Source: CAVOKN01 sp963696505
GTDB lineage: Bacteria > Pseudomonadota > Gammaproteobacteria > Burkholderiales > Rhodocyclaceae
Assembly (NCBI GenBank): GCA_963696505.1
Contig: CAVOKN010000021.1
Location: 62,001 to 126,000, forward strand
Length of the DNA: 64,000 nt
Direction: 5' to 3'
Part shown: in pieces, positions 35,435 to 52,947 of the stretch
Layout of the letters: every line of letters begins with the position of its first letter
Position numbering within the stretch: the stretch's first letter is position 1
Notes under the pieces: generated by a model
Told to the model about the DNA's origin: nothing
Seen by the model: the letters and a program-made list of their open reading frames with translations, nothing else
The model's database searches: none
Translations under genes and position numbers: made by a program

Positions 35435-35884
35435 ATGGCCGCCCCGAAAGGCCGCCCCAAGGTACTCGCCGCGCGAGCGGGTGAACATCACAAGGCCGGT
35501 GCGTCCGGCACGTCGGACACGTTCGAGCGGATCTGGGACGAGGCGGGCCATCACGTTCTGCCCTGGGGGAGGCGCTTCGTTCAGCGCAGCCGTGCCGTCC
35601 AGGCGGCCACCATCGGCTTCGCCTTTGCCGTGACGGTGGTCTGGGTGCTCGGCATCCTCGGCCATGTTCAGCCGCTGGCCGTGGCGGGCTGGTGGGCGGC
35701 GTGGAGCGTGTTCGAAGTCTTCATGCGGATCAACTGCAAGCGCTCGATCCGGGAAGGCCCGCTGCTGCGGCGCATCCGGCGCAACGCCAGTGCCCCCCAG
35801 ATTGCCTTCTACGTCCTCACCAAGAACGTCCTGGTCGGCGGGTTGCTGTTCCTCATCATGTCGGCGGCCGGCGGGCCGGCCTGA
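35435..35884 (+). CDS. Two-TM domain protein
   Basis: 149 residues preceded by GGAGGGAGGAG. A charged N-terminus is followed by two hydrophobic helices (ATIGFAFAVTVVWVLGILGHV and PLAVAGWWAAWSVFEVFM) and a third near the C-terminus (VLVGGLLFLIMSAA). No catalytic motif. It is divergent to the ATPase and ends where the left border repeat of the defence island begins. Confidence 0.75.
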   Translation: MAAPKGRPKVLAARAGEHHKAGASGTSDTFERIWDEAGHHVLPWGRRFVQRSRAVQAATIGFAFAVTVVWVLGILGHVQPLAVAGWWAAWSVFEVFMRINCKRSIREGPLLRRIRRNASAPQIAFYVLTKNVLVGGLLFLIMSAAGGPA

Positions 35885-35898
35885 GCAAAGCGCGCCCT

Positions 35899-35945
35899 CC
35901 GCCCTACCAGAGCTGCATCTGAGCTGATTCGATCCGCGGCGGCAC
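35899..35945 (+). repeat. Left 47-bp direct repeat of the defence island
   Basis: Identical to 49941-49987, where it is the 3' end of the radical SAM gene. The copies lie 14.0 kb apart in the same orientation and bracket the co-oriented island genes. A candidate attachment-type or recombination border. Confidence 0.9.
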
Positions 35946-35997
35946 ATAGCCGGCACTCGCTGCTCCGGCATTCCGGCAGCATTCGAGCACCGCCTCC
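35942..35997 (-). pseudogene. Radical SAM gene remnant with internal deletion
   Basis: Continuing from the 47-bp repeat, these 56 bases match 50236-50291 inside the resident radical SAM gene with about six differences. The 248 bases that separate the two blocks in the intact gene are missing; both breakpoints carry GCAC, so deletion by short homology is likely. The remnant lies just outside the island. Confidence 0.85.
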
Positions 35998-36079
35998 CTT
36001 CTTCGCTCTAGGTCGGCAAGTGATCTTAGCCGAGCATAGCGGCACTGTCAATGTTTCATCTTGCTGGTCACAAGCTTCG

Positions 36080-39409
<3,330 letters not shown>

Positions 39410-39415
39410 GAATTT

Positions 39416-39754
39416 TCAGTCTCTCTGTATTGCCGGCTTGAGTTTCTCGATCAGGGAAGGCAGCGCCAGATGAACCGTATCCCACAGAATGTTCAGATTG
39501 ACGTCGAAGTAGGCATGCACCAGACGATTGCGCATGCCGATGACTTGCTGCCAGGGGATATCCGGAAGTTCTGCGCGGCCGTGTTCGCTGACCTGTGCGC
39601 CGGCCTGGCCGACGATCTCGATGGCCCGCGTCAGGGCAAGCCGCAGCATCGAATCGGCATCAAGGTCTTCACGCCGGCGCTCGTGCACGAAGGCCATTGC
39701 CTGCTCGGCGGCCTCGATCATGTGGCCGATACGCCAGCGATCATCCGGCGACAT
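39416..39754 (-). CDS. HepT-like HEPN toxin (DUF86)
   Basis: 112 residues. The RNase motif R-4x-H is in MRNRLVHAYFDVN, and the preceding helices (LALTRAIEIVGQAGAQVS) fit the HEPN fold. It overlaps the cognate nucleotidyltransferase by 14 bases. In this class the MntA partner AMPylates HepT near the Y in HAYFD (family knowledge). Confidence 0.9.
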   Translation of the reverse strand: MSPDDRWRIGHMIEAAEQAMAFVHERRREDLDADSMLRLALTRAIEIVGQAGAQVSEHGRAELPDIPWQQVIGMRNRLVHAYFDVNLNILWDTVHLALPSLIEKLKPAIQRD

Positions 39755-40046
39755 ATTGCACCTCGGCCATGCTCACGACCTCGTCGCGGAAAAATCGGCT
39801 CAAGTCCTCGGGTGTGCGCACATCCACCCTTTTACCCCCAAGCGCCTGCGACAATTCGATTTCGATCTGCGCCAGATCGAGGAAGGTGGGATGTGCTTCC
39901 CGATCAAATTCCACCAATAGATCGATATCGCTCTCCGGGCCGGCGGTCCCCTTGAGTTGCGAGCCAAACAAGGAAAGGCGGCGGATGTGGTGCGTTGCGC
40001 AAAAACGAGCCAGCGCGGCTTCATCCAGATTCAGGCTAGGGTGCAT
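39741..40046 (-). CDS. MntA-like nucleotidyltransferase antitoxin
   Basis: 101 residues. SLFGSQLKGTAGPESDIDLLVEF has the GS-10x-D-x-D active site of minimal nucleotidyltransferases. Paired with the HepT-like gene by overlap, it should neutralise that toxin by AMPylation. Third acid probably in RVDVRTPEDL. Confidence 0.9.
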   Translation of the reverse strand: MHPSLNLDEAALARFCATHHIRRLSLFGSQLKGTAGPESDIDLLVEFDREAHPTFLDLAQIEIELSQALGGKRVDVRTPEDLSRFFRDEVVSMAEVQYVAG

Positions 40047-40085
40047 GAGCGTGCTCCTTCAAGAAATCGATGGGGCGGTTATTGA

Positions 40086-40520
40086 CTACGACTTGCCCCA
40101 GCGTTTCGCCGGCTTCCTGAACATCTCGTAATGGCGTTTCAGGCGATCAACATAGACCTTGTCCTTGATCATTTCCTCGAACAAGGCCAGGAAAAACGCG
40201 GCGTGCGGCGATTGCGGATTGAGCGGGTCGAGCATCGGGCGGCAGAGCTCGTGCACGTCTTTCGGATCAGACCCCGCCCAGTTCCGATAGAACGCCGGTT
40301 GCTCCCAGCCATAGCTGATCGTCGCCCACGCCTTGTCGCCACTCTGTTGCCCCAGCACCTTGATCATGACCCGACGACAATCGCAGCCCGCATCGTCGCA
40401 ATAGAACTCCAGAAAGCCGTATTCACCGGCGGGGATCTCGTTGCCGGGCGGCACCGTGCAGGCGCGCATTTCCCGGAAGGCGAGCTCCTTGAAGCGGGTG
40501 AAGAAAGCGGTTACGGCCAT
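40086..40520 (-). CDS. Conserved hypothetical protein with a Cys-rich motif
   Basis: 144 residues. FLEFYCDDAGCDCRRVMIKVLG carries three close Cys that could bind zinc; the C-terminal part is helical (FFLALFEEMIKDKVYVDRLKRHYEMFRK). One base separates its start from the stop of the zeta-like gene. No function recognised; the position inside the island operon suggests a defence-related role. Confidence 0.65.
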   Translation of the reverse strand: MAVTAFFTRFKELAFREMRACTVPPGNEIPAGEYGFLEFYCDDAGCDCRRVMIKVLGQQSGDKAWATISYGWEQPAFYRNWAGSDPKDVHELCRPMLDPLNPQSPHAAFFLALFEEMIKDKVYVDRLKRHYEMFRKPAKRWGKS

Positions 40521-40521
40521 G

Positions 40522-40989
40522 TCAGTGGTTTTCTTTCTCGGGTGAATCAGGCCCGGCGGCGTCTTCCTCCGGGCTCAACCGGTCTTTTGCCAGCGTCGAT
40601 TCAGAAAGCTGCGCGCCACACAGGGCTGCATCGGCGATGGGTTCGGCCACTGCGTCGGTGCCGACAAAGAACAGCCGGACAAAAAATCCGGCCTGTTTCG
40701 CGCGCTGGATAAAGTCGATCTTGTCCGGCATCGACAACACCGTCTCGAAGGCCAGACCGTTGCCGTCGCGCAGGCACTGCTCGCGGATGTTGGCGGCACG
40801 AATCGCCGCTTTTTGCACTGCATCCGGCGCGTTCCAGTCGCCGAATTCATCGCGGGCAATGGCATCAGGATTGACGTAGGTGCAGCCGCCCATCCATTCG
40901 TGACGCAGAAACTGTTCGGTGATCGAGGTCTTGCCCGCTCCGTTGGGACCAGCCACCACAATCAGGCGCGGCCGAAGTGCGGCATTCAT
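40522..40989 (-). CDS. Zeta-toxin-like kinase, truncated
   Basis: 155 residues. PRLIVVAGPNGAGKTSITEQFL is a Walker A P-loop, and TYVNPDAIARDEF and NGLAFETVLSMPDKIDFIQRAKQAGFFVRLFFVGTD follow as in zeta-like AAA kinases. After VGTD, relatives continue with an NAARVA-R-------GGHDVP segment and more helices; here the sequence jumps to AVAEPIADAALCGAQLSES. About 40 residues including the lid appear deleted. The start overlaps the small partner gene (ATGA). Confidence 0.78.
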   Translation of the reverse strand: MNAALRPRLIVVAGPNGAGKTSITEQFLRHEWMGGCTYVNPDAIARDEFGDWNAPDAVQKAAIRAANIREQCLRDGNGLAFETVLSMPDKIDFIQRAKQAGFFVRLFFVGTDAVAEPIADAALCGAQLSESTLAKDRLSPEEDAAGPDSPEKENH

Positions 40990-41168
40990 GCCAGTGTCTG
41001 ACGCTGACGAGCGGCAAGAATTTCAGCACGTAAACGCACCATCAGTTCCGTTCGCGCCAACGCTGCCTTGCGCTGCGCCTCTTCCGCTACTGCGGCCATC
41101 AGGCTCTCCAGTTGCTCGTCGCTTGGCTCGTGATCAATGTCGTTCAGGTCAAAGCGTTCGGCGGTCAT
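40986..41168 (-). CDS. Small partner of the zeta-like kinase
   Basis: 60 residues from ATG 41168: TAERFDLNDIDHEPSDEQLESLMAAVAEEAQRKAALARTELMVRLRAEI. Acidic then basic helices, as in antitoxins. The overlapping stop/start with the kinase gene indicates coupled translation. A longer frame from 41189 is possible. Confidence 0.7.
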   Translation of the reverse strand: MTAERFDLNDIDHEPSDEQLESLMAAVAEEAQRKAALARTELMVRLRAEILAARQRQTLA

Positions 41169-41185
41169 GGTCGTATCTCGCAGAA

Positions 41186-41590
41186 TCAAAACGTTTCATC
41201 GGAATTCAGGCGGGCGTTCGCCCACGTCAGGGTTCGCGTTACCACGGCCTCGAACCAGTCGCCATCCACCGGCGGCGGGTCGTCGGCAATCACGTCTTCG
41301 TAACGCAAGACCACGCCAAACGGTACCAACGTACCAAAGCACTCCACATCCGGCGGCGGCGCAATGGCGACCCCGCGCAGCAATTCCGCCAGCATCACCA
41401 GGTTATGGGTGCGTGGATAGGCTTGGCCGGCGCTGGAAAGCACCGCCTTGAGCGCTTTTTCCACCGCCTGTTGCGCATGGAAGCCCATCACCCAGCCTGG
41501 CGCCGCCGGATCGGGCAGCCGACGCACCACGTACAAATCGTCGCGCGCGCGGGCCAGCAAACCCTGTGCGTGCTCAAGCGGCGAGTTCAT
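41186..41590 (-). CDS. HEPN-domain protein
   Basis: 134 residues. GFHAQQAVEKALKAVLSSAGQAYPRTHNLVMLAELL is the signature of the HEPN family that pairs with nucleotidyltransferases. The canonical R-4x-H is not clear here; HNL and the preceding R in YPRTHNL could serve. It overlaps the MNT gene by 17 bases. Confidence 0.85.
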   Translation of the reverse strand: MNSPLEHAQGLLARARDDLYVVRRLPDPAAPGWVMGFHAQQAVEKALKAVLSSAGQAYPRTHNLVMLAELLRGVAIAPPPDVECFGTLVPFGVVLRYEDVIADDPPPVDGDWFEAVVTRTLTWANARLNSDETF

Positions 41591-41881
41591 GGATTTGTCC
41601 TTCCTGCGTGGCGCGCCAGGCCAGCGTGTTGATGATGGTTTTTTGCCGGTCGAACGCCTCGCCGCTCATCACCACCACGTCGGCGGGAATCAGACGTCGC
41701 CCCAGCAGCGTTGACAGTCGGGCCATTTCGGCAAAGCGGTCGCGTACTTGCGGCTCCACCACCAGTAAGTCGATGTCGCTGCCCGCGTCGGCGTCACCGC
41801 GCGCTTGCGAGCCAAACACGATGAGCCGGGTGCCGGACGGCACTGCGTGCGACAGGCAGGCCACGGCTTCCTGGATCAGAT

Positions 41882-41885
<4 letters not shown>
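41574..41885 (-). CDS. MNT nucleotidyltransferase paired with HEPN
   Basis: 103 residues. LIVFGSQARGDADAGSDIDLLVVEP has an intact GS-10x-D-x-D motif. The start overlaps the stop of the DUF1156 gene (ATGA). This is the second MNT/HEPN pair of the operon and is distinct in sequence from the 39.4-40.0 kb pair. Confidence 0.9.
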
Positions 41886-43537
<1,652 letters not shown>

Positions 43538-43610
43538 GGGACATCCGGAACGGCAGAATTTACGATTACAGGAAAAAGCTTGACGATTTGTTTACGATTA
43601 GGGCGCGCCA

Positions 43611-45211
43611 TCAGCCGTTGCCACTCTGGTCCTGCGGTTTACGATTAGCGGGCTCGACCTGACGATTACTTAACGATTCGCCCGGCTCCTTGAGGCGGTA
43701 GCGCGTAGAACGCCCAGCCCCCAGCTTCTCGGCCAAGCCCATGGCGACCAACTTTCCGAAATCACCTGCGCTGATCGGGCGTGTGATGCCGAACGCGGCT
43801 TCGCATTGCCGACTGGTTAATTCCTGGCCCTCGACCAGCCACCGCATCATTTCGCGCTGCCGGTCGTTCAACTGCGCTTCCACCGCCGGGGTGACGCGCA
43901 AACGCTGCTCGGGCACACGAATCCGCTCGATGTGGTCGCCTGGCCCGAGGAAGGTGACCTGAAAGTAGCCGGTGTCGGTGCCGATGACCGGCGGCTCCAG
44001 GCCGTGGTCAAGCATCTGGTCGCGCATGCGGCGAAAACCGCTGCCGCGTTCCTCAATGCGATGAAAGGATGAGAGGCACTGGGCCAGGACGGGGTTGCGC
44101 GAACAGGGCCGGTATTTTCCCTTGCGCAAGCTGGCCAGTGTGAGCGGCGCGGGCGGCAGACCGGGGCTCAGGATGTTCACGCGGTCGGCGAACACTTCAA
44201 GAATGATTTTGCGGCCGGCGTCTTCGTATTGACGGTGCGCGACGGCGTTAACCAAGGCCTCGCGCAGACCATCGACGGGATACTCGTCGAGACGAACGCG
44301 GTCGAGTCCGACGATGCGCATGGGGTGGCGCGTGTTGCGGTCAACAAAGGCAATGGCGCGCTCGATGGCGAGCGGCATCGGCCCGCGAATGTCTTCGTGG
44401 TCGCGCGGGTCGCCGTCCGGTTCGGTGCTGCGGTAGGCGTCAGCCAGGATGCGGCACTGCGGGAACACCGCCGAAGGATCTTTGGCCAGCAGGACGATGC
44501 CGGCGGCGGTGGCGTAGTGTTCCCTGCTGCCGGGGTCGTGCCAAACCAGGCCGCGCAGGGCGGCGCCGGCCAGCAGATCGTGATCGTTGAGTTCATCCGA
44601 CTTGCGCTGTTCGGCGGAAGCAATCAGACGGCGCGCCATGGTCAGATCGAGGTCTTGCCAGCGCACCCGGTTGAGCGGGCGGGACTCGAAGGCGGAGGTC
44701 GCTTCGATGGTGTGCTCGGCGCTGGCGTTCTCGTCGCTGGTCGGTGCAATGCCGAAGCGATCATTCAGCAGCTTCAGCAGCGCCGCGCGGACTTCTTTCT
44801 GCAATTCGATGACATTGCCGAAACGCTTGTATTTAGGGCCGTCTGCGTCCAACTCGGCGAGCAATGTCTGCGTTCCCGTCTCGCGCGGCAAGTGCCGTTC
44901 GCCCTTGATGAAGGCGAGCACGGGGAGCTTGCTTTCCTTGGCTCGGCGGTATTCGGCATGGGTGATGGACAAATCGCCGACCAATCGCCGTAGTGCGCTC
45001 CGACAATCAATAGATAGACCTGACAGGCATCGAGCGCAGCAAGGCAGTCTTCCAGCGCCTTGTCCGGCGATGCCGGCTCGAATTCGTAGAGCACGGGCAG
45101 GCAATGGGCGGCCAGGAATGGGTCGGTGCCGACAAGGTTTTGGACGATCAGGCGCTCGTCTTCGAGTTCCTTTTGCACCGAACTGACGAACAGGCGGAGG
45201 GTGGTGCTCAT
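43611..45211 (-). pseudogene. DUF4062/ATP-binding protein with a frameshift
   Basis: Starting at 45211, one frame reads STTLRLFVSSVQKELEDERLIV...CQVYLLIVGAHYG, a DUF4062 domain. One base is missing near 44985 and the next frame continues LVGDLSITHAEYRRAKESKLPVLAFIKG, the rest of DUF4062. The C-terminal half has an AlbA/GHKL-like ATP domain (GLREALVNAVAHRQY, ILSPGLPPAP, ERGSGFRRMRDQM) and a final winged-helix-like segment. Proteins with these parts are seen near defence genes. The break truncates the product after about 75 residues. Confidence 0.82.
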
Positions 45212-45213
45212 CG

Positions 45214-45555
45214 TCAAGCCGCCGCCAGCAACCCGGCCAACCCGCTGCGTACGCTGGCCGCATCGGTGGCCGAGAGTTTGCCGAGTTCGCCGCGCACCAG
45301 ACGGTGATCGAGCGTGAACAATTTGAAGCGCACCAGCGAGGGGGCAGGCAAGCCGGCGGCTTGCAGATCGACAATCGGGCAGTCGAGCGGCCACGGGGTG
45401 TTGCCTTGCGAGGTAATCATTGCCATCACGGAATGACCGGCCAGAGTGTTGAAGCTGGCGGCATCGGAGAGCACCAGCGCCGGGCGATTTTTAGTGGCGT
45501 TGCGGTCGGTAAAAGGAAAGGGCACGCGCACCACCGTGAAGCGCTCAAAGGCCAC
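45214..45555 (-). CDS. MazF/PemK-type endoribonuclease toxin
   Basis: 113 residues. RFTVVRVPFPFTDRNATKNRPALVLSD followed by HSVMAMITSQ is the MazF/PemK core with the conserved RPALV arginine; LDHRLVRGELGKLS near the C-terminus is typical. It overlaps the antitoxin gene by 11 bases. Intact. Confidence 0.92.
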   Translation of the reverse strand: MAFERFTVVRVPFPFTDRNATKNRPALVLSDAASFNTLAGHSVMAMITSQGNTPWPLDCPIVDLQAAGLPAPSLVRFKLFTLDHRLVRGELGKLSATDAASVRSGLAGLLAAA

Positions 45556-45775
45556 GGTAGGCTTCCTCGTCGGCGCTGCCGGCCCATTCGGAAAGCGTGC
45601 CTTCGACCGCGCGCAAGTATTCGATGTCGAGCGGCTGCACGCGGCGCACCGTCGCCGTCCCGTCAGCGCCGACTTCCCAGGCGATCAGGTCACCGGCCGA
45701 TACGTGCAGCGCGGCCCGCACACTCTGCGGGATGGTGGTTTGACCTTTGGCGGTGATTTTGGCAACAGCAAGCAT
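45545..45775 (-). CDS. AbrB/MazE-type antitoxin
   Basis: 76 residues from ATG 45775 with GGAG seven bases upstream. AVAKITAKGQTTIPQSVRAALHVSAGDLIAWEV is the swapped-hairpin AbrB fold; the acidic tail neutralises the toxin. It is probably autoregulatory, with its promoter inside the island operon. Confidence 0.92.
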   Translation of the reverse strand: MLAVAKITAKGQTTIPQSVRAALHVSAGDLIAWEVGADGTATVRRVQPLDIEYLRAVEGTLSEWAGSADEEAYRGL

Positions 45776-45848
45776 GGCGTTCTCCGGTAAGGATGGCATT
45801 ACATTCTTACTTTACAGCGGCAATGCGTGCGGTTCAAGTTACGCCGAT

Positions 45849-49500
<3,652 letters not shown>

Positions 49501-49940
49501 CCCTTCATCATCCCTGAGCTTCGACTTTCTTGAATTCGAGTACAAACCAATTCCGAATTGTCCAACAAATTTAATGCGGACGTACTTCTGTTTCCGGTAC
49601 GCCTGAAGTTGAATGGTGTGTCGCGATTACGGAAGGCATGGGCATGGCGGTCCCTGTGATTCTTGCCCAATTTGCTATGATTCTGAGTCATGGGAGGCCC
49701 ACCAACTGAGCCTGTGTCGCTTGCCGATCAAATCAGGATTCTGGCGCCGCTGATGCGCGTGGCGCAGCAGCTTGGCCTGATGGCACAGGACTGGGGCAAG
49801 GACGATACGTCGAGCCTGTGCGTCGAGCCTGCTGCGCTTGCTGGATGCCGGCAGGCAGACTCGCGTGTCGCAGGAGCCGATCTGAGTTTCGTTCCTCGAC
49901 CCACCGACCCGCCCGAATGTCGGCGGGGACGAAACGCCCG
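49501..49940. other. Island right flank, no convincing gene
   Basis: About 440 bases between the helicase start and the right border repeat, AT-rich near 49530-49690. It probably holds the promoter of the minus-strand island operon. A short plus-strand frame from 49690 (GGPPTEPVSLADQIRILAPLMRV) has no good ribosome site and degrades after about 40 residues. Confidence 0.5.
49548..49560. promoter_or_regulatory. CAATTCCGAATTG palindrome upstream of the island operon
   Basis: A perfect palindrome with arms of six, about 50 bases before the helicase start, next to a TTGGAC that could be a minus-strand -35. Compatible with an operator; unproven. Confidence 0.35.
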
Positions 49941-49987
49941 CCGCCCTACCAGAGCTGCATCTGAGCTGATTCGATCCGCGGCGGCAC
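49941..49987 (+). repeat. Right 47-bp direct repeat of the defence island
   Basis: Exact copy of 35899-35945; here it includes the stop codon and last 13 codons of the radical SAM gene. The gene is intact on this side. Confidence 0.9.
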
Positions 49988-51058
49988 GAAGCGGCTGGCG
50001 TCGAGCGGGCTGGACGGGAGGTCCAGCCCCAGCCGTCGCGCTGCCAGCTTGAAGCGACGCGCGATGACATCCGCGAACAGGCCGCGGCCGCGCATGCGCA
50101 CCCCGAAGCCCGACTCGTATTCCTTGCCGCCGTGCATCTGGCGCATCAGGCTCATGACGTGGGCGGCGCGGCCCGGCTCGTGCGCGGACAGCCAGGCCTC
50201 GAACATGGGTTTGAGTTCAAGCGGCAGGCGCAGCAGCACATAGCCGGCGCTCTTTGCTCCGGCATTACGGCAGGCTTCGAGCACCGCCTCCAGTTCATGG
50301 TCGTTGAGCGCCGGGATCAGCGGCGCGAACAGCACCCCCACCGGAATCCCCGCCGCATGAACCCGGGCCATCGCCTCCAGCCGGCGCGCGGGCGCCGCCG
50401 CCCGGGGCTCCATGCGCCGAGCGAGTCCCGCGTCCAGGGTGGTCACGGAAAACATCACGTGAACCAGTTCGTCCCGCGCCATGTCCGCCAGCAAATCCAG
50501 GTCGCGCTCGATCAGCGCCGACTTGGTGACGATGGAAACCGGATGGCGGCAGGCAGCCAGTACCTCCAGCAGGCTGCGCGTGATTCCCAGCCGCCGCTCG
50601 GCGGGCTGGTAGGCATCGGTGTTGATGCCGAGCGCGATCGGCTTGGGCAGGTAACCCGGTCGCGCGAGTTCGCTGCCCAGCAGAGCGGCGGCGGCGGGCT
50701 TGTAGAGGATGCGGGTTTCGAAATCCAGGCCTGGGGAAAAGCCCAGATAGGCATGGCTCGGCCGTGCGAAGCAGTAGGCGCAACCGTGCTCGCATCCCCG
50801 ATAGGGATTGATCGATTGCTCGAAGGGCACGTCCGGCGAATCGTTGCGGCAGATGATGCTCTTCGAATAGTCGGCGATCAGCTCGGTGGCGAGCGAATCC
50901 GGTTCATCCTGCCCGTGAGTCCAGCCGTCGTCGAAGGTCTGCCGTGTCCAGTCGGCAAACCGCAAGTCAGGATTGCCAACGGCACCGCGGCCGTGAAGCG
51001 GCTTGACAGGCGGGATGCCGTCGCCTTCCGGACGAGGGGGCGGTTTGCTGGGCTTCAT
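49946..51058 (-). CDS. PA0069-type radical SAM protein
   Basis: 370 residues. The cluster motif is INPYRGCEHGCAYCFARPSH (CxxxCxxC for the 4Fe-4S/SAM site); GINTDAYQPAERRLGITRSLLEV and VMFSVTTLDAGLARRMEPRAAAP follow as in the PA0069/SplB-like group. Enzymatic function unknown. The start at 51058 (KPSKPPPRPEGDG) has AGG upstream; 51118 would add 20 residues. The 3' end overlaps the right border of the island. Confidence 0.9.
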   Translation of the reverse strand: MKPSKPPPRPEGDGIPPVKPLHGRGAVGNPDLRFADWTRQTFDDGWTHGQDEPDSLATELIADYSKSIICRNDSPDVPFEQSINPYRGCEHGCAYCFARPSHAYLGFSPGLDFETRILYKPAAAALLGSELARPGYLPKPIALGINTDAYQPAERRLGITRSLLEVLAACRHPVSIVTKSALIERDLDLLADMARDELVHVMFSVTTLDAGLARRMEPRAAAPARRLEAMARVHAAGIPVGVLFAPLIPALNDHELEAVLEACRNAGAKSAGYVLLRLPLELKPMFEAWLSAHEPGRAAHVMSLMRQMHGGKEYESGFGVRMRGRGLFADVIARRFKLAARRLGLDLPSSPLDASRFVPPRIESAQMQLW

Positions 51059-51286
51059 GGCACCTGGACGTTTCACGGGCGATCGAGTGCAGTCCGAGGG
51101 TTGGTTGCGAGGCTTCATGCCGGACAGCCGGTTCGCTGCGCCGGTCGGGAAGACGCGGAAATGCTCGCGCCGCGGGCACGCCCCGCCGCACAAGTATGCG
51201 CCTCGATGCGTGCGCCGGGATTCGTCCCGCCACCCGGACTTCGATCTATCATTGGGCGTGCCCTCCCCGTCCCCTATCCATTGAAG

Positions 51287-52400
51287 ATGAACGAGGTTCG
51301 ACTGATTCTTGAACGCTGGCGCGCCGCCCGGGCGACCGGCGAGGATCTGGTGCTGGCGACGGTGGTCAAGATCGAGGGTTCGGCCTATCGCCGTCCGGGC
51401 ACGCGCATGCTGATCGCGGCCGACGGCTCCAACTTCGGCATGATCAGCGGCGGATGCCTGGAAGACCATGTCGCGAAGCGCGCCTTCTGGCTCACCCGGT
51501 CGGGCGCGACGGTCGTCCGCTACGACACCGGCGCCGGCGAGGACACCGAGTGGGCCTTCGGCCTCGGCTGCAACGGCGTTGTGCACGTGCTGCTCGAACC
51601 GCTGCCCGCGGGCCAACCCGCTCCCCAGTTGGAGCTACTCGAGACGGTGCAGCGCAGCTTCGACGCCGCGGCGAGCGCGGTGGTGATCGCAGCGGAAGGT
51701 GTGCCCGCTGTGAAGGTCGGCCAGCGCATGATGTGCTTGCCCGACGAAAGTCAGTCCCCCGCGGACCGGCGACGACAGCTTCTCCGGCAGGATTTCGCGG
51801 CATCTTTCGGACGCGCTGCGACAGCGTCGCTCGTCACTGGTGCGCGAGGCGCTTGCCGCCGGCAGCGTCGAGGTCTTCGTCGAGTACCTGCCGCCGCCAT
51901 TGCGGCTGGTGGTTTTCGGCGCCGGACCGGACGCGCTGCCGCTGGTGCGCCTGGCCAAAGAGCTGGGCTGGCACGTCAGCGTCGCCGACGGCCGTTCGCA
52001 CTATGCCCGCGTCGAGCGCTTTCCGATGGCCGATGCCGTGCTGGTGGCGCCACCGCAGGAGGCGCCCGCCGCAGCCGGCGTAAGCGAGCGCTCGGCCGTG
52101 GTGGTCATGACGCACAGCTACGAGCAGGACAAGAGCCTGTTGCGGGAGTTGCTGCGCAGTCCGCCGGACTACATCGGCCAACTCGGGCCGCGCAGCCGCA
52201 CCGAACGCATGCTGGCGGAACTGGCGGCGGAGGGCGCGGCGCCTCTGGAGCCTGCCGCGCTGCACTATCCGATCGGCCTGGACATCGGTGGCGAGACGCC
52301 GGAGGAGATCGCCCTGGCCGTCGTGGCCCAGATCAAGGCCGTGCTCGCAGGACGGCCGGGCGGCATGCTGGCCCGGCGCCCCGGCGCGATCCACGATTGA
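51287..52400 (+). pseudogene. XdhC/CoxI family molybdoenzyme maturation factor, frameshifted
   Basis: The first frame reads NEVRLILERWRAARATGEDLVLATVVKIEGSAYRRPGTRMLI and SGGCLEDHVAKRAF, typical XdhC_CoxI. Near the CCCCC run at 51756-51760 the frame shifts; the other frame continues FSGRISRHLSDALRQRR...EVFVEYLPPPLRLVVFGAGPDALPLVRLAKELGWHVSV, the Rossmann domain. One corrected base gives an uninterrupted protein of about 370 residues. It lies directly before the IorA/IorB genes it should serve. Confidence 0.85.
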
Positions 52401-52483
52401 GGATTGCGGAACTCGCGCCGCCTTGCGGCATCACAGCCGCTGATCCATATTGAGGAAGCGGCCCTGCACCCCGGGAGAGACGA

Positions 52484-52933
52484 ATGGCACGCTTGACGAT
52501 CAACGGCAAGACCTACGAGCTCGATGTGGATCCCGCGACGCCGCTGCTCTGGGCGATCCGGGAGCAGGCGGGGCTTACCGGTACCAAGTACGGCTGCGGG
52601 ATCGCCCAGTGCGGCGCCTGCACGGTGCATGTGGACGGTGAGCCGGTGCGCTCCTGCGTCGTTCCGGTCAGCGCGGTGCAGGGCAAGCAGATCGCCACCA
52701 TCGAGGGCCTCGCCGCCGGCGGCGTGCTGACCCGGCTGCAGCAGGCCTGGATCGAGCACGATGTTCCGCAGTGCGGCTACTGCCAGTCCGGCATGCTCAT
52801 GGCGGCCGCGGCGCTGCTCAAGCGCAAGCCCAAGCCCACCGACGCCGACATCGACGCCGCCATCACCAATATCTGCCGCTGCGGCACCTTCCAGCAGGTG
52901 CGCGAGGCGATCCACGCCGCCGCCAAGGCTTGA
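52484..52933 (+). CDS. 2Fe-2S subunit of an isoquinoline oxidoreductase-type enzyme
   Basis: 149 residues. The N-terminal plant-type cluster is KYGCGIAQCGACTVHVDGEPVRSC and the second cluster is PQCGYCQSGMLMAAAALL with ITNICRCGTF. Same length as IorA/CoxS small subunits. GGGAGAG precedes the ATG. It passes electrons from the molybdenum subunit encoded just downstream. Confidence 0.95.
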   Translation: MARLTINGKTYELDVDPATPLLWAIREQAGLTGTKYGCGIAQCGACTVHVDGEPVRSCVVPVSAVQGKQIATIEGLAAGGVLTRLQQAWIEHDVPQCGYCQSGMLMAAAALLKRKPKPTDADIDAAITNICRCGTFQQVREAIHAAAKA

Positions 52934-52947
52934 TCGAGGAGACCGAG

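Noticed and set aside
49690..50052. Plus-strand ORF next to the island right border
   Set aside because: It overlaps the radical SAM 3' end antisense, lacks a ribosome site and loses protein-like character after about 40 codons.
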